In this document: one piece after another, positions 47,271 to 57,316 of the stretch
Numbering within the stretch: position 1 is the first letter of the stretch
Layout of the letters: every line of letters starts with the position of its first letter
Origin: Chrysomallon squamiferum
Taxonomy: Eukaryota > Mollusca > Gastropoda > Neomphalida > Peltospiridae
Length of the DNA stretch: 57,500 bases
Reading direction: 5' to 3'
Assembly (NCBI GenBank): GCA_012295275.1
Contig: CM022679.1
Coordinates: 3,530,912 to 3,588,411, forward strand
Notes under the pieces: generated by a model
The model's database searches: none
What the model was told of the DNA's origin: nothing
What the model saw: only the letters and a program-made list of their open reading frames with translations
Position numbers and translations under genes: made by a program

Positions 47271-47572
47271 TTAGTATTATTTCTGTAGTTGTAGTTGTTG
47301 TTGTTGTTGTTGTTTAAAGGTACCAGAGGTTTCGAGAAGTTATTAAACCATACAGAGAAGTGAAGAGTCTTCTTTCTATTGGAGGAAAAATATGGGCACA
47401 AGACTTTTTACTATGCTCCTGAACATTCCAGGTGGTTTATATTATTTTGCTCACAATACAGTGAAGTTCTTAAGAGAACGTCATTTCCAAGGTCTAGATT
47501 TGGACTGGATGTTTCCTGGTAATAAACAAAAATTAACAAGTCTTCTAAGGGTAAGTATTTAGAATTTTCATT

Positions 47573-47655
<83 letters not shown>

Positions 47656-49694
47656 GCTGCTGCTGCTACTGCTATTACTACTACTACTACTATTATTATT
47701 TTTAAATAATTCTTAAAGCAGGAACTGTAAAATGACTTACCATTATTACAGATAATACTGCCGTAAATGAAATTACATTCGAACGGAAAACAACAACAAC
47801 AACAAAATAAACCATCCAACAAATATATATATATATATATTTTTTTTTTTTTAAATTATTTATGTAACAGAAATGAAATATAAAAAGTTGACATGGTTCA
47901 ATCGTTTGATGATGTCTTTTGAGACTTTCTAGAATTTTTAAATCATCTTACATTATGCAATAATAATGAGAGAGGTTTACAAATATTTTTTATTTTTTAT
48001 TTATTTATTTATTTATTTATTTTTTGTTTATTTAGTTGCTTTGTTATCAGGGTTTTGCCTTGTTTCATAAACTCAAAATTCTCATTATAATTATCACATT
48101 AAGAATGGTTTTTGTATCTAAATATCTTTTCATTAGTATTTAATAATGATTTTCACTGCGGAAGCCATGCGAACAGGAAACGACAGACTACTGTTGTCAG
48201 TGACTGCATCTGGTAACATAAACAGAATAAAGACAGGATACGAAATTGAAAACATCTGTAGGTTTGTATATATAAAAAACAAACAAAAAACAACAACAAA
48301 CAAACAACATTATACTGAATCAGTTAGCAAACGTTTTGAAATATATACAATGATTTCACAAATGCAAATTATGAAATAAACCTACATGTTTGACTCAGTA
48401 TAGCTCATATAGTAGTTTAGATGTTATATACATTATTTTGTTCTTTTTCGATTTAATTTATCTGAGTACTTAAGATTTTATAACGGCAGAGAGAATTTTA
48501 AACCATGAACATTACATTTGTTCGTGTATTCTTACCTATGATGTCTTAAGATACGAGTCAGTTTACAGTGGAGAATCATATAATAAACTGAACCTAGAAT
48601 ACACGTAAAATAAAATAAAAACCTAAATAATATATTTTAAAAATTCATATTTGAAAAGCTCTGATGAAGTTTTTTTTTTAATTAAAGTTTTCTGAAGGAA
48701 CAAGTAAAATTCTCACAAACGTGCATAACTCTAAAGATCTTACTTCATTTTACTACTTCTAACTACTTATTCTTTAACATTAATATTATTATTATTATTT
48801 TTAATAATTATTATTGATTTATTTTATTTATGAATCACCATTGTTTTGCTTTGGGATGTTTCAGTGTAAATTACATAACATTATTAACTTGATACTGAAA
48901 GAAGTAGCCTGTTATTTATCATGAAAACAGACAGAGAAACATAAACACACAAACACAGTAAAAACGAGATGATAAAATTGGAGTATACTGGTGCTGCAAT
49001 CGCTAAGATATCAGCTGATATTTTTATTGCTTCATGAAAACAGAAGCAGTAACATATACATATAGATTACCTATCTAGCTTTTTATCAGTTCTCGTTACA
49101 TGAGAGTATGGGTGATTTTAAAAATATACAGAAAAAAGTATTGATTTTATAAATAATCATGATTTCATATTTTCAACTTGTGAATCATTATCAGATTCTC
49201 CTCATTATCGAATCTCTCTAACAGGCATAGAAGTATTTGTAAACACGATCGACAGAGAATTTAATTAACTCCAGACATGCGTCATATACTGACACCATTC
49301 ACTTGTATTCACTTACATTATACTTTATAAACAATTAAAAATCTTTGCACACAGAGCTGAAGTTATTGCGTTTATAATTTATGTTTCTCTCGTGTTGAAA
49401 CTAGTTACTGCTGATATTGCTATGTTGTCTAGTCTGCTATAAAATATCAAAAATATTTTTCACACATTTCGTGACGACAAAACACATTGACCAATACATT
49501 TCAGTGTCGTTGATTTTGTAAACGTCATGACGTACAATTTACGCGGCTACTGGAATGGAATAACTGGCCATCCAACTCAGCTGTATCCTCCGAAACTAGA
49601 CAAGGGCTCCCATAGATGCCGTAACAAATGTGGTCAGTATGTTTTTCTTTTTACCACTAAAATACCCTATGTTAATAATGGAAATGGTCTGTTA

Positions 49695-49754
<60 letters not shown>

Positions 49755-50527
49755 TTTAAATACTTATCTCCTATATATCGTCACTATTGCAGGATTTTGT
49801 GATGAAATACTGGTCAAAAATGTGTCCTAAAGAAAAACTTAATATGGGTTTAGGATTTCATAGCCAAACCTTTCATGTTTCAACTTGGAAAAATGGGCTA
49901 AATGTTCCAGCGACAATAGGACCTCCTGGCCAATATACTGAAACCCCTGGCACCATGTGTTATTATGAGGTGAATGGTACATGAATATATTTCACAGAAC
50001 GAGGGAAGAATAAGTTGACATATATCACAATTATTAAAAAATATAATTCTACACAGATAGAGGGATTTCCTACTTTTTTTATGTTTATTTAGTTTGGTTT
50101 ATCTTTCTGTTTATCTATCTATTTTTCTGTCTATTTCTGTCTCTCTATATACATCCGTACACACACACAAACATGCATACATACACGCGCACACACACAC
50201 ACACACGACGTTAATATTTAAAATTAACATTTACTAGGTATGTACGGTGCTGAAAAATGGCGGTAAACAGATATACTTACCAGACCAGAAAGTGTATTAC
50301 ACAGTTAAAGGAAAAGAGTGGATAGGACACGAAACCATCAAGAGTATTAATTACAAGGCAAGTTTGCTTGTATATGTTACTATTACAGTTTTACATGTAC
50401 CATTTCGTCATATATCAATATTACAAATGCAGCTTTATTACAAGTGAATGGATACAGGTAATAAGGTGGGCTATATAAAAAGGTATGTCTTCATCAGTTC
50501 ACTCGCTGTCCCGTCATTATTTCGTGT

Positions 50528-50567
<40 letters not shown>

Positions 50568-51780
50568 AAGTTCGTGATGTTTGACGACAGATGTTGTTCT
50601 ATATCTCTGAGAAGGTGCCATTTAATAGAAAACGTGCACTGGTTTAGCACAACTTAATTAATATTATTTTATAGTAGGTCGTCGTAATGCATCATTGAAA
50701 ACATACATCACATTAAATTTATTTATCGAAATTAAGTGGTATGATCATCGTTTAAAATACCGTCATGTGTACGATGTGTATTCATTAACTGTTACGTTTT
50801 TAAGCAGTATTTATCATATTTTCAGGTGTGCTATGTCAAAGATAATGGATACGGGGGAGTTATGGTCTGGTCTCTAGACTGTGATGACTTTAAAGGAGAA
50901 TTATGTAACCAAGGCAAATATCCGTTGTTAAAGGCTATCAAAGATCAGATGCAAAAGAGAATTCCCTGTAAAGAACCAGAAGAGTAAGTTGCTGTTCTTT
51001 CTTTACAGTAGTGACTGTTGTGCAAGTAAATTATTACTCTTTAGTTTAACTACTGTGAATAATAATCATGAACTCAGGAATGAACCCATTCAGACAGACC
51101 GGCTTTAACAATAAAAGTCGGGTAATTATTTTGATCTCACGTCTACTTACCAAGAACAGAAAACCAAGCTGACTGTTACAGTGGAAGCATGAAGCATAAG
51201 TACCATTCACTAAGCTCAACAAAATCATAATATTTCCCACTCTACCTTTGTGTTTCCATTGGTGTGAGAGTTTTACATTTACACACAATCGTAACAAAAT
51301 AGTGGCAGTGTATGATGACAAGATAAATGTAGCATTTTTTTTATACAAACAAAATAAAATAAAATAATAATAACTAAAAATAACTAATGTTACTGGAGAA
51401 GTATCTATAGCGACAGAATAGAGTCGTCAAAGGGTTGTCTTAATTTAGGCAAACATCGTATTTTGTTACAGGACAAGATCAGAATATTTAATAATTCTAT
51501 CTTATAATAAAATAAAATAAAATAAATTAAAATAAAATAAAACACCATTTAAAATTATTTATTAATTTTAGAGCATATACAGTATCGAAAATTAAAAAAC
51601 CAATAGAAGCTTCAACGAGTGCACCACGTGTCCTCTATAAAAAGCCAGAGGAAAAACCAAAACCAAAACCAGAACCAAAACCAGAACCAAAACAAAAACC
51701 AAAACCAGAACCAGAACCAAAACCAGAACCAGAACCAAAACCAAAACCAAAACCAAAACCAAAACCAGAACCAGAACCAA

Positions 51781-51851
<71 letters not shown>

Positions 51852-51944
51852 AAACCAAAACCAGAACCAGAACCAAAACCAAAACCAGAACCAAAACCAG
51901 AACCAAAATCGAAAACGAAAGGTATTTATATATATTTTTATTTT

Positions 51945-51985
<41 letters not shown>

Positions 51986-52138
51986 TTTTGTATATATATA
52001 TATATATATAATTTTATGTATGCTGGTGTGATGATACAATCAGAAAGGAAGTTTCAGATAATGGACGAATATAGATATATACATTTTACTTATTGAAAAA
52101 TGTAAAAGAAGACCGCCTAATAATAATAATAATAATAA

Positions 52139-52169
<31 letters not shown>

Positions 52170-52395
52170 AAGAAGAAGAAGAAGAAGAAACGTTTCTGAT
52201 ACTATAGTTGGTTTGTTTATGATAGGTGAAATGTTCTGTAAGGATATACGTAGTGGCATATATCCAAATCCTGTGGACTGCGCGACCTTCTACTTTTGCG
52301 TCTATGGAACAACGTATCTAATGAGCTGCCCTATGGATCTGGTTTTTAATCCCAAATTAATGGTTTGTGATTATAGATCTAAGGTAATGTGCTAA
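45624..52395 (+). CDS. Chitinase-like GH18 protein with Lys/Glu-Pro linker and one CBM14; catalytic Glu lost; frameshifted
   Basis: Seen: 11 exons, 45624-45687, 46370-46519, 46750-46804, 47320-47550, 48137-48261, 49505 to about 49640, 49793-49969, 50238-50357, 50826-50983, 51572-51921, 52226-52395. Allowing for one missing base the protein is about 578 aa: signal peptide (1-21), GH18 (about 22-405), repeat linker (406-522), CBM14 (523-578). The catalytic motif reads [11 protein letters not shown] (Q147, D150, D152, M154): the acid/base Glu is Met. VMTYN replaces VMTYD, while the barrel-end Trp (VMVWSLD) is kept. Exon 4 lacks one T in a run at 47405-47409, putting a stop in frame soon after; exon 6 lacks a strong donor in phase. 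Either the gene is decaying or the assembly has errors. It is a paralogue of the minus-strand gene at 4177-14831. Likely role if expressed: secreted chitin-binding lectin-type protein. Confidence 0.9.
45826..46045. repeat. GATA/GACA array with inverted arms
   Basis: TCTGTCTATCTATC units, an AT-dinucleotide core, then GATAGATAGACAGACAG and long GATA/GACA tracts. The two arms are complementary, so a hairpin is possible. It lies in CLP-B intron 1. Confidence 0.9.
46370..46519 (+). CDS. CLP-B exon 2: GH18 first strand
   Basis: Encodes [11 protein letters not shown] and [15 protein letters not shown], a classic GH18 start. Acceptor TTATAG, donor G|GTTAGT, phase 1 to 1, 150 nt. Confidence 0.95.
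46750..46804 (+). CDS. CLP-B exon 3: 55-nt microexon
   Basis: Acceptor TTTTCAG, donor AT|GTAAGT, phase 1 to 2; contains [10 protein letters not shown]. Same size and phases as CLP-A exon 3. Confidence 0.92.
47197..47266. repeat. (ATT)n microsatellite
   Basis: About 23 ATT units in CLP-B intron 3, upstream of the GTT-rich acceptor of exon 4. Confidence 0.95.
47320..47550 (+). CDS. CLP-B exon 4: catalytic region with frameshift
   Basis: The first part reads [10 protein letters not shown] and [12 protein letters not shown]. After the T run at 47405-47409 the homologous frame shifts by one and continues [18 protein letters not shown]. Inserting one base makes the spacing between GG and FL equal to CLP-A (31 residues from GG through FL in both). 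231 nt instead of the expected 232; donor AGG|GTAAGT. Confidence 0.9.
47573..47695. repeat. (ACT)n microsatellite
   Basis: About 40 ACT units with a short GCT interruption, beginning 23 bp after the end of CLP-B exon 4. Confidence 0.95.
48137..48261 (+). CDS. CLP-B exon 5: GH18 barrel
   Basis: Encodes [20 protein letters not shown] and GYEIENIC. Acceptor CATTAG, donor AG|GTTTGT, 125 nt, phase 0 to 2, same as CLP-A. Confidence 0.93.
48262..49504 (+). other. CLP-B intron 5
   Basis: About 1.2 kb of AT-rich sequence between exons 5 and 6 with no recognisable exon or repeat array of note. Confidence 0.7.
49505..49640 (+). CDS. CLP-B exon 6: MTYD loop (3' end uncertain)
   Basis: Reads [18 protein letters not shown], with Asn for the Asp of MTYD. 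The next exon starts in phase 0. The only in-phase donor close by is the weak TAT|GTTTTT at 49640. The better-looking G|GTCAGT at 49632 is out of phase. The end coordinate is therefore provisional. Confidence 0.75.
49793..49969 (+). CDS. CLP-B exon 7: GH18 barrel
   Basis: Encodes [19 protein letters not shown] and TMCYYE. Acceptor ATTGCAG, donor GAG|GTGAAT, 177 nt, phase 0 to 0. The PTYGR cleft motif is replaced. Confidence 0.93.
50238..50357 (+). CDS. CLP-B exon 8: GH18 insertion domain, GC donor
   Basis: Begins VCTVLKNGG and contains [14 protein letters not shown]. 120 nt, phase 0 to 0. Its donor is AAG|GCAAGT, a GC-AG intron with otherwise perfect consensus; the CLP-A counterpart has AAA|GTAAGT. 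Confidence 0.93.
50826..50983 (+). CDS. CLP-B exon 9: end of GH18
   Basis: Encodes [18 protein letters not shown] and [10 protein letters not shown], a normal GH18 ending with the conserved Trp. Acceptor TTTCAG, donor GA|GTAAGT, 158 nt, phase 0 to 2. Confidence 0.96.
51572..51921 (+). CDS. CLP-B exon 10: Lys-Pro/Glu-Pro repeat linker
   Basis: 350 nt, phase 2 to 1. After a unique start ([14 protein letters not shown]) come about 43 dipeptides of KP or EP, encoded by the 6-bp unit AAACCA/GAACCA, then SKTK. The frame is set by the flanking splice phases; the other two frames give Asn-Gln and, on the opposite strand, Val-Leu repeats and are not used. The linker should be extended, charged and protease-resistant, holding the CBM14 away from the barrel. 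Confidence 0.9.
51651..51909. repeat. Coding 6-bp minisatellite (AAACCA/GAACCA)n
   Basis: About 43 hexamers, each differing only by A or G at the first base of the Lys/Glu codon, with one CAA interruption. Blocks are K-rich, then E-rich, then mixed. Confidence 0.95.
52226..52395 (+). CDS. CLP-B exon 11: CBM14 domain and stop
   Basis: Six-Cys peritrophin-A domain (MFC, DC, YFC, SC, VC, MC) with [13 protein letters not shown] and [10 protein letters not shown], ending in TAA. Acceptor GATAG, phase 1. Confidence 0.95.
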
Positions 52396-52420
52396 CCTAC
52401 AAAAAGAGAAACAACACTTA

Positions 52421-52479
<59 letters not shown>

Positions 52480-52485
<6 letters not shown>
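52480..52485 (+). promoter_or_regulatory. Poly(A) signal candidate of CLP-B
   Basis: AATAAA at the end of an A run plus AAT microsatellite, 85 nt after the stop. It is formed by the repeat edge, so the hexamer may be incidental. Confidence 0.35.
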
Positions 52486-52486
<1 letters not shown>

Positions 52487-52789
52487 TACGATGCTCATAG
52501 ACTTGTGTGTGTTATTTAGTGTGAAATAATATAATCTTCAAGGACTAACAGAACGGGTGTACGTTTGAGGTTTCGTTAAATGTAATATTATTGGATCATT
52601 TTAACTTCATTTGTATGTTTTATTGTTTGCATGTTTTTTCTTTTATGTTTTACTTTTACAATATTATACTTATGTTATTATTATTATTATTTTTTTGTTC
52701 TATTATTTTGTAGTAATGAATATTTTATTTTATTTTATTATCACTTCGACACATTGTAAGACAGTGCCCTCTGAAGTCGCTCCACGGTG

Positions 52790-52792
<3 letters not shown>

Positions 52793-52860
<68 letters not shown>
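52793..52860. repeat. (GA)n microsatellite
   Basis: About 34 GA units downstream of CLP-B. Confidence 0.97.
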
Positions 52861-52864
<4 letters not shown>

Positions 52865-53320
52865 AAAATAATAATAATAACAACAAAATAATAATAATAA
52901 AATCTACCCACACTCTCAGTTATGTATCTCAGTGAAATCATTCCTAGCCAATGTCTTGGAGCCAAATCTTTTATATGCCAGATGCTTTAGCAACTTCAGA
53001 ATATCTCTTATCTCGCCACTTAGTGGGTCATTCTAGTTATGTACGCTATACAATATCTTGTAATCATTCACTGGTAGACGGACATATTTACTGACGTAAA
53101 ATTATGTTGTACATTGGCACTGCTTCTCTCATTTCCTAAAGTTAATAGTTAATGTAAATATTCCCTTGGTATTATCCACACAGTAATGAGTGCATCTATC
53201 GACCGTAAAAAGAGAAAAGAAGACCAAAAAGTTGAAAGAAGAATACAAGAACTAGAATGCTTCATTTTCACCAAAAAAAATTTTTCTTTATGTGTCACAG
53301 TAAATGTAAATATGTTTTCT

Positions 53321-53324
53321 TATT

Positions 53325-53383
<59 letters not shown>

Positions 53384-53387
53384 TTTC
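53321..53387. repeat. (TTTA)n microsatellite
   Basis: About 16 TTTA units. Confidence 0.95.
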
Positions 53388-54255
53388 TTAGTCAGATGTG
53401 TGTATCTTGATCTCAGCTGTACACATATTTTATATGTCACGACTCGAATTGGTTACGTATCTATCAAAGTACATAATTATTTTATTGTTATAGGTTTTAA
53501 CTGCTTGCTGTTTCTTTGTGTCGTAATAATTTAAATACAAATTAAAACATGTTTATTACGTATTATATTGCTGATTGCTGGTGGTAGATGGGATTATTAA
53601 TGTTTTCTGTATCAACTTGGACAGCTGGTGATGTTGGCTGGTTTTAGTATTTGTTTATTTTATCTTTTGTTTAAACTGTAATTAGCTTCAGTAATGATTG
53701 AGTATTCTGATACGTTTCTTTTTAACTGGATTATGCTAAGTTTGCCACTCAGTAAATGATTAAAATGTAATTAGTGCTATTCACATTTGAGTGTTTTATT
53801 ATTTAACTTAAATACACTTTGCTACAATGACACTATTACTATTATGTTATTCGTCATTATTTGTCGTTGTTTTTTTGTTGTTTTTTTGATAATCTGCACC
53901 TTGAACACAGTAACAAAAAACCACCTGGTGAGTATCGGAAATTGATCGTAGTTGCAGGTTTTAGTGTCTATAACATCATCAGTGCTTCCAGGATGGTTGT
54001 TGTGGAACTGTTTGTTTATCCTGGCAGGAATTCCAACAGCGGTCGATCAACAGTTGTAAAAATTGTTCTGTTTCATTTTGTGTACTTGTATATATCAGAG
54101 AAACAAAGAAACAAGAAAAAATAATCTGATTTAAAAGGAATGAACGTATTTATTCAAAGTGGCGTATTGTATAAATGTGTACTATAATGTGAACTGTTGT
54201 TTTCAAAATTGGTGTAAAGTATAATTATGGATATATTAGTGCTTTTATAATCATA

Positions 54256-54301
<46 letters not shown>

Positions 54302-54809
54302 ATAATAATAATAACTTTTTTATGTTGCTTGGTAATAAAATTAATGTAAATATGGATCATTAATGTGAATCAGGATATATTAGTGTTTGTAAAAACATAC
54401 TTTTTTCAAAAAATGAAAAAAAGTCTTCTTTATGTTGCTTGGTATTACATAATCGAAAGAGGTTATTTATTTATTATTAGTAGTAATTTTTAATTTATAA
54501 TTTTATTTATTTATTTATTAATTTATTGATCATTTAAAAATATCTATGAAACAGGAACATCTACAAATTATTATGTTCGTGTAAATAGTCCGATGGATAG
54601 GAATCTAATGTTCGCGGTAACTACTTCGTTCTGTTACATTCCACTGGTTGCAAAACAACATTCAAATACAATAATACATAATTCCAGATTATATGATTCA
54701 CAAAATGAATCAAATGTTCTGACTTTGGTTTCTGCGCTGAATCGTAGATGTGTGTCGTAGGTGAATGGCCCCCTGCAACAATAAGTAAATAAATAAAAAA
54801 ATAAAAAAA

Positions 54810-54856
<47 letters not shown>

Positions 54857-55141
54857 ATGAATAAATAAAATATAATAAAATGAAATGAAATATAAGTAAA
54901 ATAATTACACCAATGTATATCCATGGTGTCACGCACATATATCGTCAATAATTCAATGAACCAAGCATGTCTTCATAAATATGCTCATGCAGTAATATTT
55001 ATGTACAAACTATCATCTGTATGTTTTGCACCATCGTCGTTACAGGCACTTTATACTCACTCTAGAAATCAGTATTTTAACTCCAGTGAAATACGGCAAA
55101 GACAACGAGGAACACTGCTGAATAAACCAGCTGCAACGTCT

Positions 55142-55324
55142 CTACGTGGAAGTCCAGGCGTTGACCAAGCTGGCAGAACTGTGTAGTGGAATAGTTCGAT
55201 GTTTGCAAGGTAGTATGTTGGGCAAAGGCTTGCCAATGGTTTCAGGTAACACGAGGCCTACAAAGCCGACAGATATCATCATGGCCCCGAATATGATAAA
55301 AGGCACAATATAGTGGTAGGCTTC
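55142..55324 (-). CDS. SLC22-like last exon
   Basis: Acceptor CTTCCAG, 60 codons and TAG at 55144-55142. Encodes the final helix (YIVPFIIFGAMMISVGFVG), LPETIGKPLPNIL and a short polar tail. Confidence 0.92.
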   Translation of the reverse strand, partial: EAYHYIVPFIIFGAMMISVGFVGLVLPETIGKPLPNILPCKHRTIPLHSSASLVNAWTST

Positions 55325-57086
55325 CTGGAAGAAAAAATAAAAAAATAAATAAAAAAATAAATAAATAAATAAAATAATATAAAATAAATGAATAAATTAA
55401 AACAACAAGAGAAGGAACCTTATTATAATTTATTATAACATTTATTTATTTGTTCATTAATATTTTTTCTCTGTCGTTTTAAGATAATTGTAATTAATGT
55501 TAGAAAAATCAGACAGAGAAACATCAATTATACAAATGGTAGACAGTCATTTACGATCGCAGATTTTATGCTTTTTTTCTTCTGTTCTATACAAAAACAT
55601 ATTTCATTTAAGTTTGGTGTTAATAGTATTGGTTATAATGCAAAATACATCACTCTGTATGCACAGATATGTAACGATATCCCAAGATCAGATTATTCCT
55701 TTATTGATACTTTGCAATAAAACAGTTAAAAAGACAATATGAAAGGTCACGAACTATAGTGTTTTATTTTTAACATTTTTAGTTAATAATATATGTTCGA
55801 CTATTAAGTATGACCATTTAGGTCGTAGTTTTAATGTCAAAAGCTTTACTGTGCCCCAAGTCTTCATGTTTGTAGATGCGTCCCCCAAGACAAAATTAGT
55901 TATTTCAAGTCCATTACAACAAAATGTTTGAACTAAACGAGTAATGTGCCTTTCAAAATCTATAGGCATCAAAAAGAACAGAATGATCAAGAATGTTAAA
56001 CCTATAACGAAGCGGAGAAATAAATATTACTCTTTCTAATAAACTTTTTAATTAAATTTGCGGAATCAAATCTGAGTATGCTCGTTTTGCAAGCAGGCAT
56101 TTAAATTAATGTATTTCAAAACATATAATTTAGTTCCACCTGTATCAACCTATACAGAATCGTAGCATTCCAGTGAGTCTTCATAGCAGTTATCAACTTT
56201 CTACCACGTTAAAATAAAGTGTAAATAATGTATTCATGTTGAAAAAGTTTGTAGTATTTTGTCTAGATGAAGGAAAACGGTAACAATAGGTCATATTTAA
56301 TCTATGACATAATATTTAATTAATTCCCAATATTTCCTTTAATAAATGGACCGAATATTATTTGCGTTGTTCATTGAAAAGATATATAAATAATTTAGAA
56401 ATTAATAAAACGCGTACAAAAAATTTAAATTCGTATGACAGGACTGCTCCTCCAGAAACTGACATCAAAACTAAAGCTGTTCCCATGCACCTGAAATTGA
56501 TATATATATATAATGTAACAACATTTATATTTCTTTTAAAAACTATATTCTTAACTCTATCATACGGTTTCTATACTAAACATAATTAATAACAAAAAAA
56601 AAATGCACTTAGTTCAGTATTTGTTATATACCATATTACTGTTATCCTATATCAAATATCTTCTGTATAAGAAATTAATGGTTTTTTTTAATTTTTTATA
56701 TATTTTAACATTTTTTTTTTTTTTTAACTCCCATTAATTAGTTGAAATTAAAATGTCATCATATACTGATAAAAAATGTACTATAATTATCTCTTTTTCT
56801 TTCTGTACGTTTAGTTCTCTGTCTATCTCTTTCTCTCTTTCCCTTCCTTTCTAATACTACACAGACACACCACGTGTCTCACCTGATTACGGTAGGGTAC
56901 ATTTCTAAAGCTGATATCGCTATCAGAGAGAGGGATGCCGTGACTCCCAGCTTACCAAATAATGCTAAACCTTTAATCATGCTGGGCATCTGCTGCAGAT
57001 TGCCTGTCATGTGTAACACAATCATGGAAAACAAGGCCATTCCAGAAGCTACAGCGTACAAGAACAAACACCACCGACGGCCTAAA
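55142..57086 (-). CDS. SLC22-like organic ion transporter, C-terminal part (partial)
   Basis: Three exons on the minus strand: 57086-56883, 56490-56418, 55324-55142, phases 2-2-0 and matching, giving about 153 residues plus stop. Seen: LGRRWCLFLY (the GRR loop after a membrane segment), several hydrophobic segments, ALEMYPTVIR (the family's AELYPTxxR signature) and VLPETIGKPLP near the end. Family knowledge: SLC22 proteins are 12-helix plasma-membrane carriers of organic cations, anions or carnitine; these exons cover about the last four to five helices. The substrate cannot be told from this part. The 5' exons lie beyond position 57500, and the acceptor at 57086 is phase 2. Confidence 0.9.
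56418..56490 (-). CDS. SLC22-like 73-nt exon
   Basis: Acceptor TTTCAG, donor TTT|GTACGC, phase 2 to 0; encodes MGTALVLMSVSGGAVLSYE, a membrane helix following the YPTVIR signature. Confidence 0.85.
56883..57086 (-). CDS. SLC22-like exon with GRR loop and YPTVIR
   Basis: Acceptor AAACAG, donor AG|GTGAGA, 204 nt, phase 2 to 2. Contains GRRWCLFLYAVASG, a hydrophobic helix, FGKLGVTASLSLI and EMYPTVIR. Confidence 0.93.
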
Positions 57087-57263
57087 CTGTTTAGTAGAAA
57101 TGAGGTAAAGAAAGGATAATTAGTCAGATACAGAATGTAATATTTTGCTTGCAGGCCTAAATTGGAGTGTTCTAAAATTATGTTGTTTTTCCTGTCATCA
57201 AGACGTAAATTCAGACTTTGTGGATCTTTTTTTTTTTCTTAAAAACAATGTTTTGAAAAAAAG

Positions 57264-57316
<53 letters not shown>

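Larger units (their letters stand above)
52396..55141. other. Intergenic region between convergent CLP-B and SLC22-like genes
   Basis: Both flanking genes end here. Contents: A run plus AAT (52421-52485), GA array (52793-52860), TTTA repeat (53321-53387), long A run (54262-54299) and AAAT repeat (54784-54868). A frame at 53861-54124 has no support. Confidence 0.65.

Noticed and set aside
47078-47401. Minus-strand frame rich in Asn across CLP-B intron 3
   Set aside because: It is made of ATT and GTT microsatellites and overlaps a supported plus-strand exon.
51592-52011. Long frames of alternating Asn-Gln (plus) and Val-Leu (minus) over the hexamer array
   Set aside because: The splice phases of the flanking CLP-B exons set the Lys-Pro/Glu-Pro frame; the other frames are shadows of the same repeat.
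53861-54124. 87-codon plus-strand frame downstream of CLP-B
   Set aside because: No recognisable domain, no neighbouring exons; likely chance in a convergent intergenic region.
55754-55990. 78-codon minus-strand frame inside an SLC22-like intron
   Set aside because: The flanking SLC22-like exons join in phase without it, and it shows no transporter helix or known domain. A fragment of an old repeat cannot be excluded.
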